From contig NZ_JAFFSU010000006.1 of the NCBI RefSeq assembly GCF_017948455.1, forward strand, positions 248,001 to 312,000: DNA of 64,000 nt, given 5' to 3'. Under the pieces are notes generated by a model that was not told where the DNA came from, did not search any database, and saw nothing but the letters and a program-made list of their open reading frames with translations. How positions within the stretch are numbered: position 1 is the stretch's first letter; every line of letters begins with the position of its first letter. Of the stretch, positions 35,794-43,283 are shown in pieces. The stretch is from Streptomyces sp. GESEQ-4 (GTDB lineage: Bacteria; Actinomycetota; Actinomycetes; Streptomycetales; Streptomycetaceae). The position numbers were made by a program, and so were the translations under genes.

Positions 35794-35817
35794 AGACCGG
35801 GAAAGGACCCCTCCCCC

Positions 35818-36129
35818 ATGGCAGCCAACATCAGCCTCTCCTACGCCGAGATCGAACGTGTCGCCGGCCTGCTGGACACGAGCGTCGACCAGACCCTGGT
35901 CCCGCGCATGGACGAGGCCAAGCTGGAAGTGGACACCCTCCTGGACACGGCCCTGATCCTCACCGAGTCCAGCCCCGCCCTCCAGGTCCAGTACGAGAAG
36001 TTCACCACCTCGCTGAAAGAGGCCACCGACAGCATCAAGGGCTACGCGGAGCAGTTCCGCAAGATCATGGAGTCGGTGAAGGGGATGGACCACGACATCG
36101 CCGAGAAGGTCAACAGCAGCGGTCAGTAG
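35818..36129 (+). CDS. WXG100/ESAT-6-like protein 1 lacking the WXG motif
   Basis: 103 residues with GGAAAGGA upstream. Size, lack of a signal peptide, and two long amphipathic helices fit the ESAT-6 superfamily, but the turn reads ESSPAL, with no W-x-G. It aligns over its length with the next protein: SPAL turn, then Y-x-x-x-F and a D-I-A-x-x-V end. They are likely to form a heterodimer exported by the nearby FtsK-like ATPase, as EsxA/EsxB do. The canonical C-terminal Y-x-x-x-D/E export motif is not present. Confidence 0.75.
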   Translation: MAANISLSYAEIERVAGLLDTSVDQTLVPRMDEAKLEVDTLLDTALILTESSPALQVQYEKFTTSLKEATDSIKGYAEQFRKIMESVKGMDHDIAEKVNSSGQ

Positions 36130-36162
36130 CCCGAGCAGTCGGACACCCCTCAGGAGATCACG

Positions 36163-36492
36163 ATGGCAGCAGGAAATCCCGATGTCCTTTTCGATTACGA
36201 CGAGATCGCCCGGGCCGCCACGACCATGGGCAACAAGCTCACCGACATATCCAACGAACTGACCGACCTGGAGACCACGGTGAGCGGTCTGCTCCAGGAC
36301 GGCCTGGTCTTCGAGAAGGCCAGCCCCGCGCTCAAGGACGCGTACGACGCCTTCAGCAAGCAGATGAAGTCCTCGGCCAGCAACATCGGGGAGTACGGCA
36401 AGAGCTTCCAGGACATCGGCGAGTCGATCGCCCAGTCCGACCAGGACATCGCCAACGAGGTCATCAAGGCCCAGAGCGAGTCGAACGCCTGA
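36163..36492 (+). CDS. WXG100/ESAT-6-like protein 2 lacking the WXG motif
   Basis: 109 residues, with AGGAG upstream of the ATG. Paralog of the preceding protein: two amphipathic helices joined by KASPAL in place of a W-x-G turn, then EYGKSFQDI and a charged tail. It ends the operon, just before a strong terminator and the convergent ATPase gene. Partner in a heterodimer is inferred from pairing in the operon. Confidence 0.78.
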   Translation: MAAGNPDVLFDYDEIARAATTMGNKLTDISNELTDLETTVSGLLQDGLVFEKASPALKDAYDAFSKQMKSSASNIGEYGKSFQDIGESIAQSDQDIANEVIKAQSESNA

Positions 36493-36503
36493 ACCGGTAG
36501 AAG

Positions 36504-36537
36504 GGGGGTGGGGCCGCTGTCCGGCGGCCCCACCCCC
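36504..36537. terminator. Strong bidirectional terminator
   Basis: A perfect 14-bp G/C stem (36504-36517 with 36524-36537) with a 6-base loop, followed on the + strand by TTTT and, after a short gap, TTTTT. It lies between the convergent ESAT-6-like operon and the EccC/EssC gene. Confidence 0.9.
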
Positions 36538-36565
36538 TTTTGTACTGCCTTTTTGTACTGCCTTC

Positions 36566-39500
36566 TCAGCCGTCAAGCACCGTGAGCGGCACCTGGACCG
36601 CGATCGGGGCGCCCGCCTCGCTCGCCGTCCAGCCGCGGCCGGGGGCCAGCGGTGTGCGGACCTGCTCGGAGGAGATCCGCACCCCGATGAGGTCGCCCTC
36701 CCCGATCGACTTCGGCCCGAGCAGGATGCCGCGCCGCGAACGGCGGGCCATACCGACCCAGCCGAGGGAGCTCATCGACTCGGGCAGGCCGGCGAGCAGC
36801 AGGCCCTGCTGTCGGTCGCGCCCCGAAGTGGCGACCTGCCGGAGCACCTTGTCCGCCCCGCACGCCAGGAGCAGGTCCGCGTCGTCCACGACGACGACCA
36901 CCGGTTTCCCGGAGACCGCGCGCAGGGCCTGGGTGACCGCGTCCGCCGAGGGGTCGTGGTCGGTGATGACCTGGGCGAGATCGTGTGCGGCGAGCTGCCG
37001 CAGCTGCGAGTCGCGCGGCGCGAGGACGACGAGGGCCGTGCCGCCCATCAGCAGGGACACGCACATGGAGGCGAGCGTCGTGCTGCGCCCCGAGCGCGGG
37101 GGCCCGGCGACCACGAAGGAGCCGCCGCCGGCCGCGAAGTCGAAGCCGAGGGGCTCGGCGGTGTCGCCGCCGATGCCCACCAGGGCCCACAACGGGCGGC
37201 GCTGGGACTCCGGGACGCGGTCCACGGCCTCCTGGAAGCCGATCAGGGAAGGGAGTTCCTCGATGCGGAAGGGACGGCGGACGACGGGGATCGCGGAGTC
37301 GCGCGCGGTGGTGCGGCGGCCGATCTCGGCCAGTGCCTCGCCCTGGTCGGCGCCGTCCTCGGCGGGCAGCAGGGCGATCTGGGCCTCGACGCCGCTGGGG
37401 GCGTGCCAGCCGCGGCCGGGCGGGATGTGTGCCGGAACCTTGCCACGGCCCATGCCTGCGATGTTGTAGTCGCTGAGGTCGGCCTGCTTGAGCAGGAACC
37501 GGCTGTCGTTGTGGGCGGCGAGGCGGCCGCCCAGCAGGATGCGCTCGGAGGTGGCGATGACATGGATGCCGGCCGCCGCGCCCTCCCTCAGCAGCCGTAC
37601 GACCTCGGAGTACAGCCGGCCGCCGTCGTAGTCGTCGAGCATCGCGCTGAGCGCGTCCCAGCCGTCGATGAGCAGCAGCAGTCGGGCCGGGCGGCGGTCC
37701 TTGGGGAGCTTGGCGCGCAGTTCGCCGATGCCGGGGGCGCCGTGCTGCGAGATCAAGCGCTGACGGACCGTCAACTCCGCGGTCAGGCGGGAGATCAACC
37801 GCTCCAGGCGTTCCGTGTCGTGCCGCGAGACGACCGCTCCGCAGTGCGGCAGGGACTCCAGGGCGGCGAGACCGCCGCCGGCCGCGTCGATGCCGTAGAT
37901 GTGCAGGTCGGAGCTGGGGATGACGAGGGCGGCGGAGCCCGCGACGGTCCGTAGGACCTGGGTGCGCCCGGAGCGGGGCGAGCCGATGACGTAGAGGTGG
38001 CCGAAGCTCGCGAAGTCGATCGTGCCGAGCCGTTGTTGCTGGAGCTGCGGGACGTCCATGAGGGCGTACGGCACCAGCGGCAGCCCACCGGGTTCGGGCG
38101 GCGGGCAGGGCGGCAGGGATTCCATGGGGACGGTCTCGGCCAGCGGGGGCAGCCAGGGGCTGCGCTGCGGCTTGTAGTCGTCGAGGAGCTCGGCGGCCCG
38201 GCCGACGGCCTCGACCAGGGCGCTCAGGTCGGTGACGGGTTCCTCGCCGCCGGTGCGGTACTCGAAGGATTCGTGCTCGTCCTCCGCGGCCAGGTCGGCG
38301 GGGCGGCCCAGCCGGTTCCAGGTCAGCTCGACCCCTCGTACCGGACGGGAGGGCGTCACCGATTCGGGCGTGGCGGCTCCGGCACGCTCGGCGCCGACCC
38401 AGGCCGTCTGGAACGGGGTGGGGGCGCCGGAGCCGCGCCGGATGAGGGCGCGGCCCGGGGTGGAGGGCGAGATGCTGGCCGCTTCCGGGGCGTTGATGAT
38501 GTCCTGGCTCTCGGAGCGGTCGGTCACCCGAAGCGCGATCCGGAGGTTGGTGTTGGCCTTGATCTCGTTGCTGACCGAGCCACCGGGCCGCTGGGTGGCC
38601 AGGACGAGGTGCAGGCCGAGGGAGCGGCCGCGCTGGGCGAGGCTGATCAGGCCCGGCACGAACTCGGGCAACTCCCGTACGAGGGTGGCGAATTCGTCGA
38701 TGACCAGGAGCAGTCGGGGCAGCGCGGGCAGCTTCGGGTCGCGGGCCCGTTTGGCCCGGTACTCGGGATGGTCCTTGGCCTCGACGTCGGCCAGCACGCG
38801 TTCACGGCGGCGCAGTTCGGCGTCGAGCGAGGCCAGGGCCCGCTGCACCAGATGACCGTCCAGGTCGGTGATCATGCCGAGGGTGTGCGGGAGTTCGGCG
38901 CACTCGCGGAAGGCGCTGCCGCCCTTGTAGTCGACCAGCACGAAGGCCAGTTCGTCGGGCCGGTTGACGACGGCCAGTGAGGCGATCATGGTCTGCAGCA
39001 GCTCGGACTTGCCGGAGCCGGTGGTGCCGCCGATCAGCCCGTGCGGCCCGTCCCTGACCAGGTCGAGGCGGAGCTCGCCCTCGTATCCGGCGCCGAGCGT
39101 GAACGCGGTGGAGGCGGGCCGTCGGGCCCAGCTCGCCGCTATCGCGGCCGGGTCGGGCGGTTCCTGGCCGAGCAGCGGCAGCAGCCGTACGTCGGAGGGC
39201 AGCCCGGAGTCGCTGTCGACCGTGACGTCCCGCACGGGCGCGAGAGCGCGGGCGACCTCCTCGCACCAGTCGGCGCCGACCAGGTCGGCCCGGATGTCCT
39301 CCACGGAGGGCACCCCGGACGCCCGTACGGTCAGCCGGTTGCCCTCCGTCGTGATGACGGCGGTGCACTCCTCGGGCAGCAGCCGTTCGCGTTCGTCCAC
39401 GCACAGACTGAAGATCCGCACACCGGGTCCGCCGGTCAGCAGCTGGACGACGCCGGGCACGTCCCGCAGCCGGCGGGCACCGTCGAGGACGACCAGCACA

Positions 39501-41137
39501 TCCGGTTCGCGCAGCAGGGTGTGGCCCAGCGCGGAGCCGGCGGCGGACGTCCTGGCCTGGATGTCGGCGATCAGTTCGCTGACGCGGTGGGCCGTGCTCT
39601 CCGGGTCGTTGCCGAGCGCGATGACCGAGCCGCGGCGGTCGGGCCGCAGGTGCGGCAGCCAGCGCACCCAGTTCCAGGCGTCCGCGTGCGCGTCGTCGGT
39701 GAGGACGACGATCCGCAGGTCCCGGGGACTGTGCAGGACCGCGGCCTGCGCGACGGCCCAGCAGGCCACCGTACGAGGGGTCTCGCCGGCACCGGACAGG
39801 CCCACGACGCCGAAGTCGGCCAGTTCGACGCCGAACGGCACGTCGGCCAGGCGCCAGTGCACCTGGCGGTGGTTGGACTCGCGGGCCTGGTCGTCGATGC
39901 GCTTGAGGGACGGGCGGGTGACCGTGCCGAGCCTGAGGGTGAGGTGGTCGGGGTCGCGGCGGCGGCGCTGCCACAGCAGGCTGCCGGGGCCGGTGGCGGT
40001 GAGCAGGACGGTGGCCGGGTCGGGGAAGGTGATGTTGCGCAACTGCCGTTCCGCCACGGTCGCGTCGCGCATCTCCAGCTCCAGGGAGGCGCGGCGCAGC
40101 CGGTAGATGCGCAGTGCCTCCTCCTGCTGTTTGCGCCCGGTACGGCGGCCCATGATCCAGTTGCTGACCGCCATCATCGGCGTGAAGAAGATGAAGATGA
40201 TGAAGTAGAAGGAGCGGAACAGGCTCATCAGGACGAGGCCCATGACCAGCGGCATCAGCATCATCAGCACAGGGAACGGCCGTGAGCCGCGTTCGCCGGG
40301 CGGACCCTGCATCCGGATCTGCTCGCTGTCCAGGTGCGGGGCGATGCGCGGCGGCCGGTTGTACTCGATGGCCAGCCCGTCGGCCGAGGGGTTGACGGCC
40401 GCGTCCGGGTCGAACAGCGGGCTCAGCCGCAGCAGATGGTCACCGAGCGACAGGTCGGCGTAGGCGGGCCAGTCCTGCGAGCCGTCGTCCGGCGGCGGAA
40501 GCCAGCCGACCGGGGGCGGCGAGGGCGGTTGCGGCAGACCGTCCGGACCCGGCCGGGCGGGCTGCGGGGTGTGGCCGCCGGGGCCGCCGTCCTGCGGGCC
40601 CGCCGGTTCCTCGGCGGTCAGCGGGGTCCCGGTCTCCGGGTCGACGGGCGGCGGCGGGGTCAGGCTGCGCAGCCCGCAGCGGTCCTGGTCGGCGTCGCCG
40701 GGCAGCCGGTAGGTCACCGTGCCGTCCGTGCCCACGGTGATCCACACGCCCTGCTCGGGCGCGCCCCCGCCGTCCAGCCGCAGGGCGCAGCCCCGGTCGG
40801 TGCCGGCTTCGTGACTGCCGGGCCCCAGCCGCCAGGACCGTCCGGCGCCGGGCCCGCTCACATGCCGGATCTCCACCAACTCCGGGTCGCAGGACGGCGG
40901 TTCCCAGGCGCGGGCGGCGGTGCGGGCCGGCACGGGGGCGCCCAGGCCGACCACGACACCCTCACGGATGCCGCTGGCACCGATGGGCAGATCGGGGCCG
41001 AGCAGCCGGTCACCCAGATACAGCGGCCCGGCCTCCAGAGCGGCACCGAGGTCACCGACCGTGGCGCCCTCAGGCAGATCCAACAGATGGTCCACCCGGC
41101 GCCCGGCCGGGTCGGCGGTGGTGAGGATGAGATTCAA
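36566..41137 (-). CDS. FHA-bearing EccC/EssC-type FtsK/SpoIIIE secretion ATPase
   Basis: 1,523 residues from a TTG at 41137, the only usable in-frame start that keeps the N-terminal domain. Order: ubiquitin/FHA-like domain about 1-75; FHA-like domain about 88-150 (GRSWRLGPGSHEAGTDRGC); Pro-rich linker; two membrane helices about 283-325; then three ATPase domains. The first active Walker A is GGTTGSGKSE near 706 with Walker B LLLVIDEF near 808; the later ones are degenerate (GSPRSGRT near 1056, AGPPRSGRST near 1349). N-terminal FHA domains are a mark of the firmicute EssC (T7SSb), whereas mycobacterial EccC lacks them. It is the motor of the T7SS-like locus and the third gene of the sigma-factor operon. 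Confidence 0.92.
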   Translation of the reverse strand: MNLILTTADPAGRRVDHLLDLPEGATVGDLGAALEAGPLYLGDRLLGPDLPIGASGIREGVVVGLGAPVPARTAARAWEPPSCDPELVEIRHVSGPGAGRSWRLGPGSHEAGTDRGCALRLDGGGAPEQGVWITVGTDGTVTYRLPGDADQDRCGLRSLTPPPPVDPETGTPLTAEEPAGPQDGGPGGHTPQPARPGPDGLPQPPSPPPVGWLPPPDDGSQDWPAYADLSLGDHLLRLSPLFDPDAAVNPSADGLAIEYNRPPRIAPHLDSEQIRMQGPPGERGSRPFPVLMMLMPLVMGLVLMSLFRSFYFIIFIFFTPMMAVSNWIMGRRTGRKQQEEALRIYRLRRASLELEMRDATVAERQLRNITFPDPATVLLTATGPGSLLWQRRRRDPDHLTLRLGTVTRPSLKRIDDQARESNHRQVHWRLADVPFGVELADFGVVGLSGAGETPRTVACWAVAQAAVLHSPRDLRIVVLTDDAHADAWNWVRWLPHLRPDRRGSVIALGNDPESTAHRVSELIADIQARTSAAGSALGHTLLREPDVLVVLDGARRLRDVPGVVQLLTGGPGVRIFSLCVDERERLLPEECTAVITTEGNRLTVRASGVPSVEDIRADLVGADWCEEVARALAPVRDVTVDSDSGLPSDVRLLPLLGQEPPDPAAIAASWARRPASTAFTLGAGYEGELRLDLVRDGPHGLIGGTTGSGKSELLQTMIASLAVVNRPDELAFVLVDYKGGSAFRECAELPHTLGMITDLDGHLVQRALASLDAELRRRERVLADVEAKDHPEYRAKRARDPKLPALPRLLLVIDEFATLVRELPEFVPGLISLAQRGRSLGLHLVLATQRPGGSVSNEIKANTNLRIALRVTDRSESQDIINAPEAASISPSTPGRALIRRGSGAPTPFQTAWVGAERAGAATPESVTPSRPVRGVELTWNRLGRPADLAAEDEHESFEYRTGGEEPVTDLSALVEAVGRAAELLDDYKPQRSPWLPPLAETVPMESLPPCPPPEPGGLPLVPYALMDVPQLQQQRLGTIDFASFGHLYVIGSPRSGRTQVLRTVAGSAALVIPSSDLHIYGIDAAGGGLAALESLPHCGAVVSRHDTERLERLISRLTAELTVRQRLISQHGAPGIGELRAKLPKDRRPARLLLLIDGWDALSAMLDDYDGGRLYSEVVRLLREGAAAGIHVIATSERILLGGRLAAHNDSRFLLKQADLSDYNIAGMGRGKVPAHIPPGRGWHAPSGVEAQIALLPAEDGADQGEALAEIGRRTTARDSAIPVVRRPFRIEELPSLIGFQEAVDRVPESQRRPLWALVGIGGDTAEPLGFDFAAGGGSFVVAGPPRSGRSTTLASMCVSLLMGGTALVVLAPRDSQLRQLAAHDLAQVITDHDPSADAVTQALRAVSGKPVVVVVDDADLLLACGADKVLRQVATSGRDRQQGLLLAGLPESMSSLGWVGMARRSRRGILLGPKSIGEGDLIGVRISSEQVRTPLAPGRGWTASEAGAPIAVQVPLTVLDG

Positions 41138-41160
41138 CGTGGGTCCAACCGGTGCGCGAG

Positions 41161-41375
41161 GGGTCAGCTTGCGTGGACGTGGTGCCGACGGGCGGGGCCG
41201 GACGGGGGCCGGCCGTGCGGACGGGGGCAGCTGTGCGTGGACGAGGGGCCGGCTCCCGACGGGGGCCGGCCGAGCGGACGGGGTCGACTGTGCGTGGACG
41301 AGGGGCCGGCTCCGGACGGAGACAGGCCGCGCGGACGGGGTCAGCTGGGCGTGGACGTGGTGCCGGTGGGCGGGG
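41161..41375 (-). repeat. 57-bp tandem repeat between EccC and its upstream gene
   Basis: The motif GCGTGGACG recurs at 41171, 41235, 41292 and 41349 (spacing 64, 57, 57). The units are highly G/C rich and share GACGGGG and GGCCGGC blocks. The array runs into the 3' end of the membrane-protein gene, whose stop codon lies inside a unit. Confidence 0.85.
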
Positions 41376-42567
41376 TGGCGGGCTCCGGGTGGGGGGCAGC
41401 CGCGCGGGAGGTGCCGGGGAGTGGGGCCTCGCCGGTCGTGTGCAGGGAGGTGGCGGACTCGTCGGGCGTACTGCGGGACGCCTTCGGCGCCTCCCCCACG
41501 CCTTGGTCTTCCTCTTCTTCGAACAGGTCGCGCGCGTGGCGGCCGGACAGTCCGGTCGAGGCCTCGGCGGCCGGGGCGGGCGGCAGGACGGGCGGGATCG
41601 AGGGCAGCACCTTGGCCACGGCGCGGCCCAGCGGGCCGCAGCGGGCCAGCAGCGGGGTCCCGGCGACGGCCACCCTGCCGTGCCGGTCGGTCAGCAGCGA
41701 GCGGACGTAGGCCCGGCCGGGGCCCAGGACCACGGCCCGGACCGTGGGGTCGTCCCCGGGCGGCGCGGCGAACTCCGGGGGCAGCGGGTCCGGCAGCTCG
41801 GCCGCGATCAGCACGGGCGCGATACCGAGCCGGGGCGGAGTCTCCCGGGCGGTCCGGTACGCGGACCGCACCGGGGGGCCCGCGTAGTCCCGGTGCACGC
41901 CCTCGGCGACGACGACCAGCGGGCTCGGCAGCCGTACGTCGAGCTGCGCGGCGACCGCCTGGACCAGGGCCGTGGCCGCCCGGTCGTGCCCGGTGACGGA
42001 GAGCACGGGCGGGCCGACGGCGAGGTCGAGGAAGGCCACCGACCGGTCCGCCTCACCGACGGCGACGATGATCGGACGGACGTCGGCCGCCTCCGGTGTC
42101 ACCGAGGGCAGGTCCGCGCGGGCCACGAGCCATCGCTCCGGCTGGTCCGGCTCCGTCCACCACGCCCCGTCGGGGTCGGGCCGCGGGAGTTCGGTCCCGG
42201 CGAGGAGCACGGCGACCGAGTCGGAGGCCACCAGCGCGGCGTACGGCCGGGCCGGCGTGGCGGCCGACCGGGCCGCGGCCAGGGCCCGTTCCGCGTCCCG
42301 CCAGGTCGCGGGGGCGCCCAACTGCCGTACGAGCAGCCGCAGACTGCTCCGGTGGCGGTACCAGGCGCGCAAGGGCGCGGTGAACGCGTACCGCGTGACG
42401 GCCACTTCACGGCGCAGCCGCGCCCAGGCCGCGCGCCAGCCGCCCCAGCGCATCGCCCACACGCGCAGCAGCAGGTAGACCAGCAGCAGCGCCCCCAAGA
42501 TGCCGAGCACCCGGTAGATGGTGTCGCTGTGCTGCCGGAAGAAGACGAAGGGGTCGGTGTTCCTCAT
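41341..42567 (-). CDS. Single-pass membrane protein of the T7SS-like operon
   Basis: 408 residues. The ATG overlaps the sigma-factor stop (ATGA), so the two are coupled. One membrane helix near residues 20-38 (VLGILGALLLVYLLLRVW) is followed by a large domain with alternating strands (YAALVASDSVAVLLAGTELP, PLVVVAEGV, VRAVVLGPGRAYVRSLLTD) resembling the central domain of LysM/BTAD-type Streptomyces membrane proteins, then an acidic and Pro/Thr-rich tail. No zinc-binding anti-sigma motif is present. It could be a structural partner of the ATPase (EccE-like place in the operon) or a regulator of the sigma factor; neither is proven. Confidence 0.6.
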   Translation of the reverse strand: MRNTDPFVFFRQHSDTIYRVLGILGALLLVYLLLRVWAMRWGGWRAAWARLRREVAVTRYAFTAPLRAWYRHRSSLRLLVRQLGAPATWRDAERALAAARSAATPARPYAALVASDSVAVLLAGTELPRPDPDGAWWTEPDQPERWLVARADLPSVTPEAADVRPIIVAVGEADRSVAFLDLAVGPPVLSVTGHDRAATALVQAVAAQLDVRLPSPLVVVAEGVHRDYAGPPVRSAYRTARETPPRLGIAPVLIAAELPDPLPPEFAAPPGDDPTVRAVVLGPGRAYVRSLLTDRHGRVAVAGTPLLARCGPLGRAVAKVLPSIPPVLPPAPAAEASTGLSGRHARDLFEEEEDQGVGEAPKASRSTPDESATSLHTTGEAPLPGTSRAAAPHPEPATPPTGTTSTPS

Positions 42568-43073
42568 GCCGCCTGGATCTGGTCTCGTAGCGCCAACAGG
42601 GCATAGTGGTTGCGTGACTTGACGGTGCCCTGCGGGACCCCGATGGTCCGCGCGGCCTGCGCCCGGGTGTGGTCGCGCACGTGGATGTGGAACAGCACCT
42701 CGCGATGCTCGGGCGACAGTCCCGCCAGGGCCAGCCGGACGATCTGACGGTCGGCGACGCTGTCGGCCAGGTCGCCGGCGCTGTCCGGCCGGTGCACGAT
42801 GTCGTCCGGGATCACGCCGACCGGGACGGCCCGGTCGCGTCGGCGGGCATCGACCGCCAGATTGCGGGCTACGCGGTAGAGCCAGGCGATCCGGCGGTCC
42901 TCGTCGTACCGGTCGAGGTCGGCGGCGGCCAGCCAGGCCCGCAACATCGTTTCCTGCACGATGTCCTCGGCGCGGTGCCGGTCTCCGGAGGTGAGCCGGT
43001 ACGCGTGGCGGAGCAAGCGAGCCCGGTAGCGCTCAGCGGTTGGGGGAGAGCCGGGTAATTGAGCGTGAGACAT
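42564..43073 (-). CDS. ECF-type RNA polymerase sigma factor
   Basis: 169 residues from the ATG at 43073 with GGAG ten bases upstream; a longer in-frame start at 43160 lacks a good site. Region 2 is seen in HAYRLTSGDRHRAEDIVQET and IAWLYRVARNLAVDARRR; region 4 in LSPEHREVLFHIHVRDHTRA and GVPQGTVKSR. No region 1 or 3, so an ECF sigma. Codon 6 is TTA (43056-43058), a target for bldA control. It heads the operon sigma, membrane protein, EccC/EssC ATPase, and is the natural candidate to read the paired promoters at 34730-34810. Confidence 0.88.
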   Translation of the reverse strand: MSHAQLPGSPPTAERYRARLLRHAYRLTSGDRHRAEDIVQETMLRAWLAAADLDRYDEDRRIAWLYRVARNLAVDARRRDRAVPVGVIPDDIVHRPDSAGDLADSVADRQIVRLALAGLSPEHREVLFHIHVRDHTRAQAARTIGVPQGTVKSRNHYALLALRDQIQAA

Positions 43074-43136
43074 GGTTTTGCTCCAACGACGCACTCTGTG
43101 GGGCGACATGGGGGCACCGGGCCCACTGGGGCCGTG

Positions 43137-43243
43137 GTGGAACTCTGAGGCTATTGACATCCTGCCGATTTTTCTTCTGTCAGCTTTTGCCCAATAACGA
43201 CAAAAGAGAGCAGAGTCACCTCAGATATAGCTCAGAGTTCCAC
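43137..43243. repeat. Inverted repeat pair upstream of the sigma-factor gene
   Basis: GTGGAACTCTGAGGCTAT (43137-43154) and ATAGCTCAGAGTTCCAC (43227-43243) are exact inverted copies except for one extra G. They bracket 72 bases that are unusually A/T rich for the window and should contain the sigma operon promoter. They may be binding sites of a regulator. Confidence 0.65.
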
Positions 43244-43249
43244 TTCCAA

Positions 43250-43277
43250 TGGGCAACAGCGACAGGCAAGTTGCCCA
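43250..43277 (-). terminator. Stem-loop after the sialidase gene
   Basis: TGGGCAAC (43250-43257) pairs with GTTGCCCA (43270-43277) around a 12-base loop, six bases after the sialidase stop. There is no U tract. A further TTGCCCAAT copy occurs at 43187-43195. Confidence 0.5.
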
Positions 43278-43283
43278 ATCGGT

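Noticed and set aside
36537..36562. Direct repeat TTTTGTACTGCC as attachment site
   Set aside because: Two short adjacent copies after a terminator, with no integrase or distant partner; more likely a local duplication of the T-rich tail.
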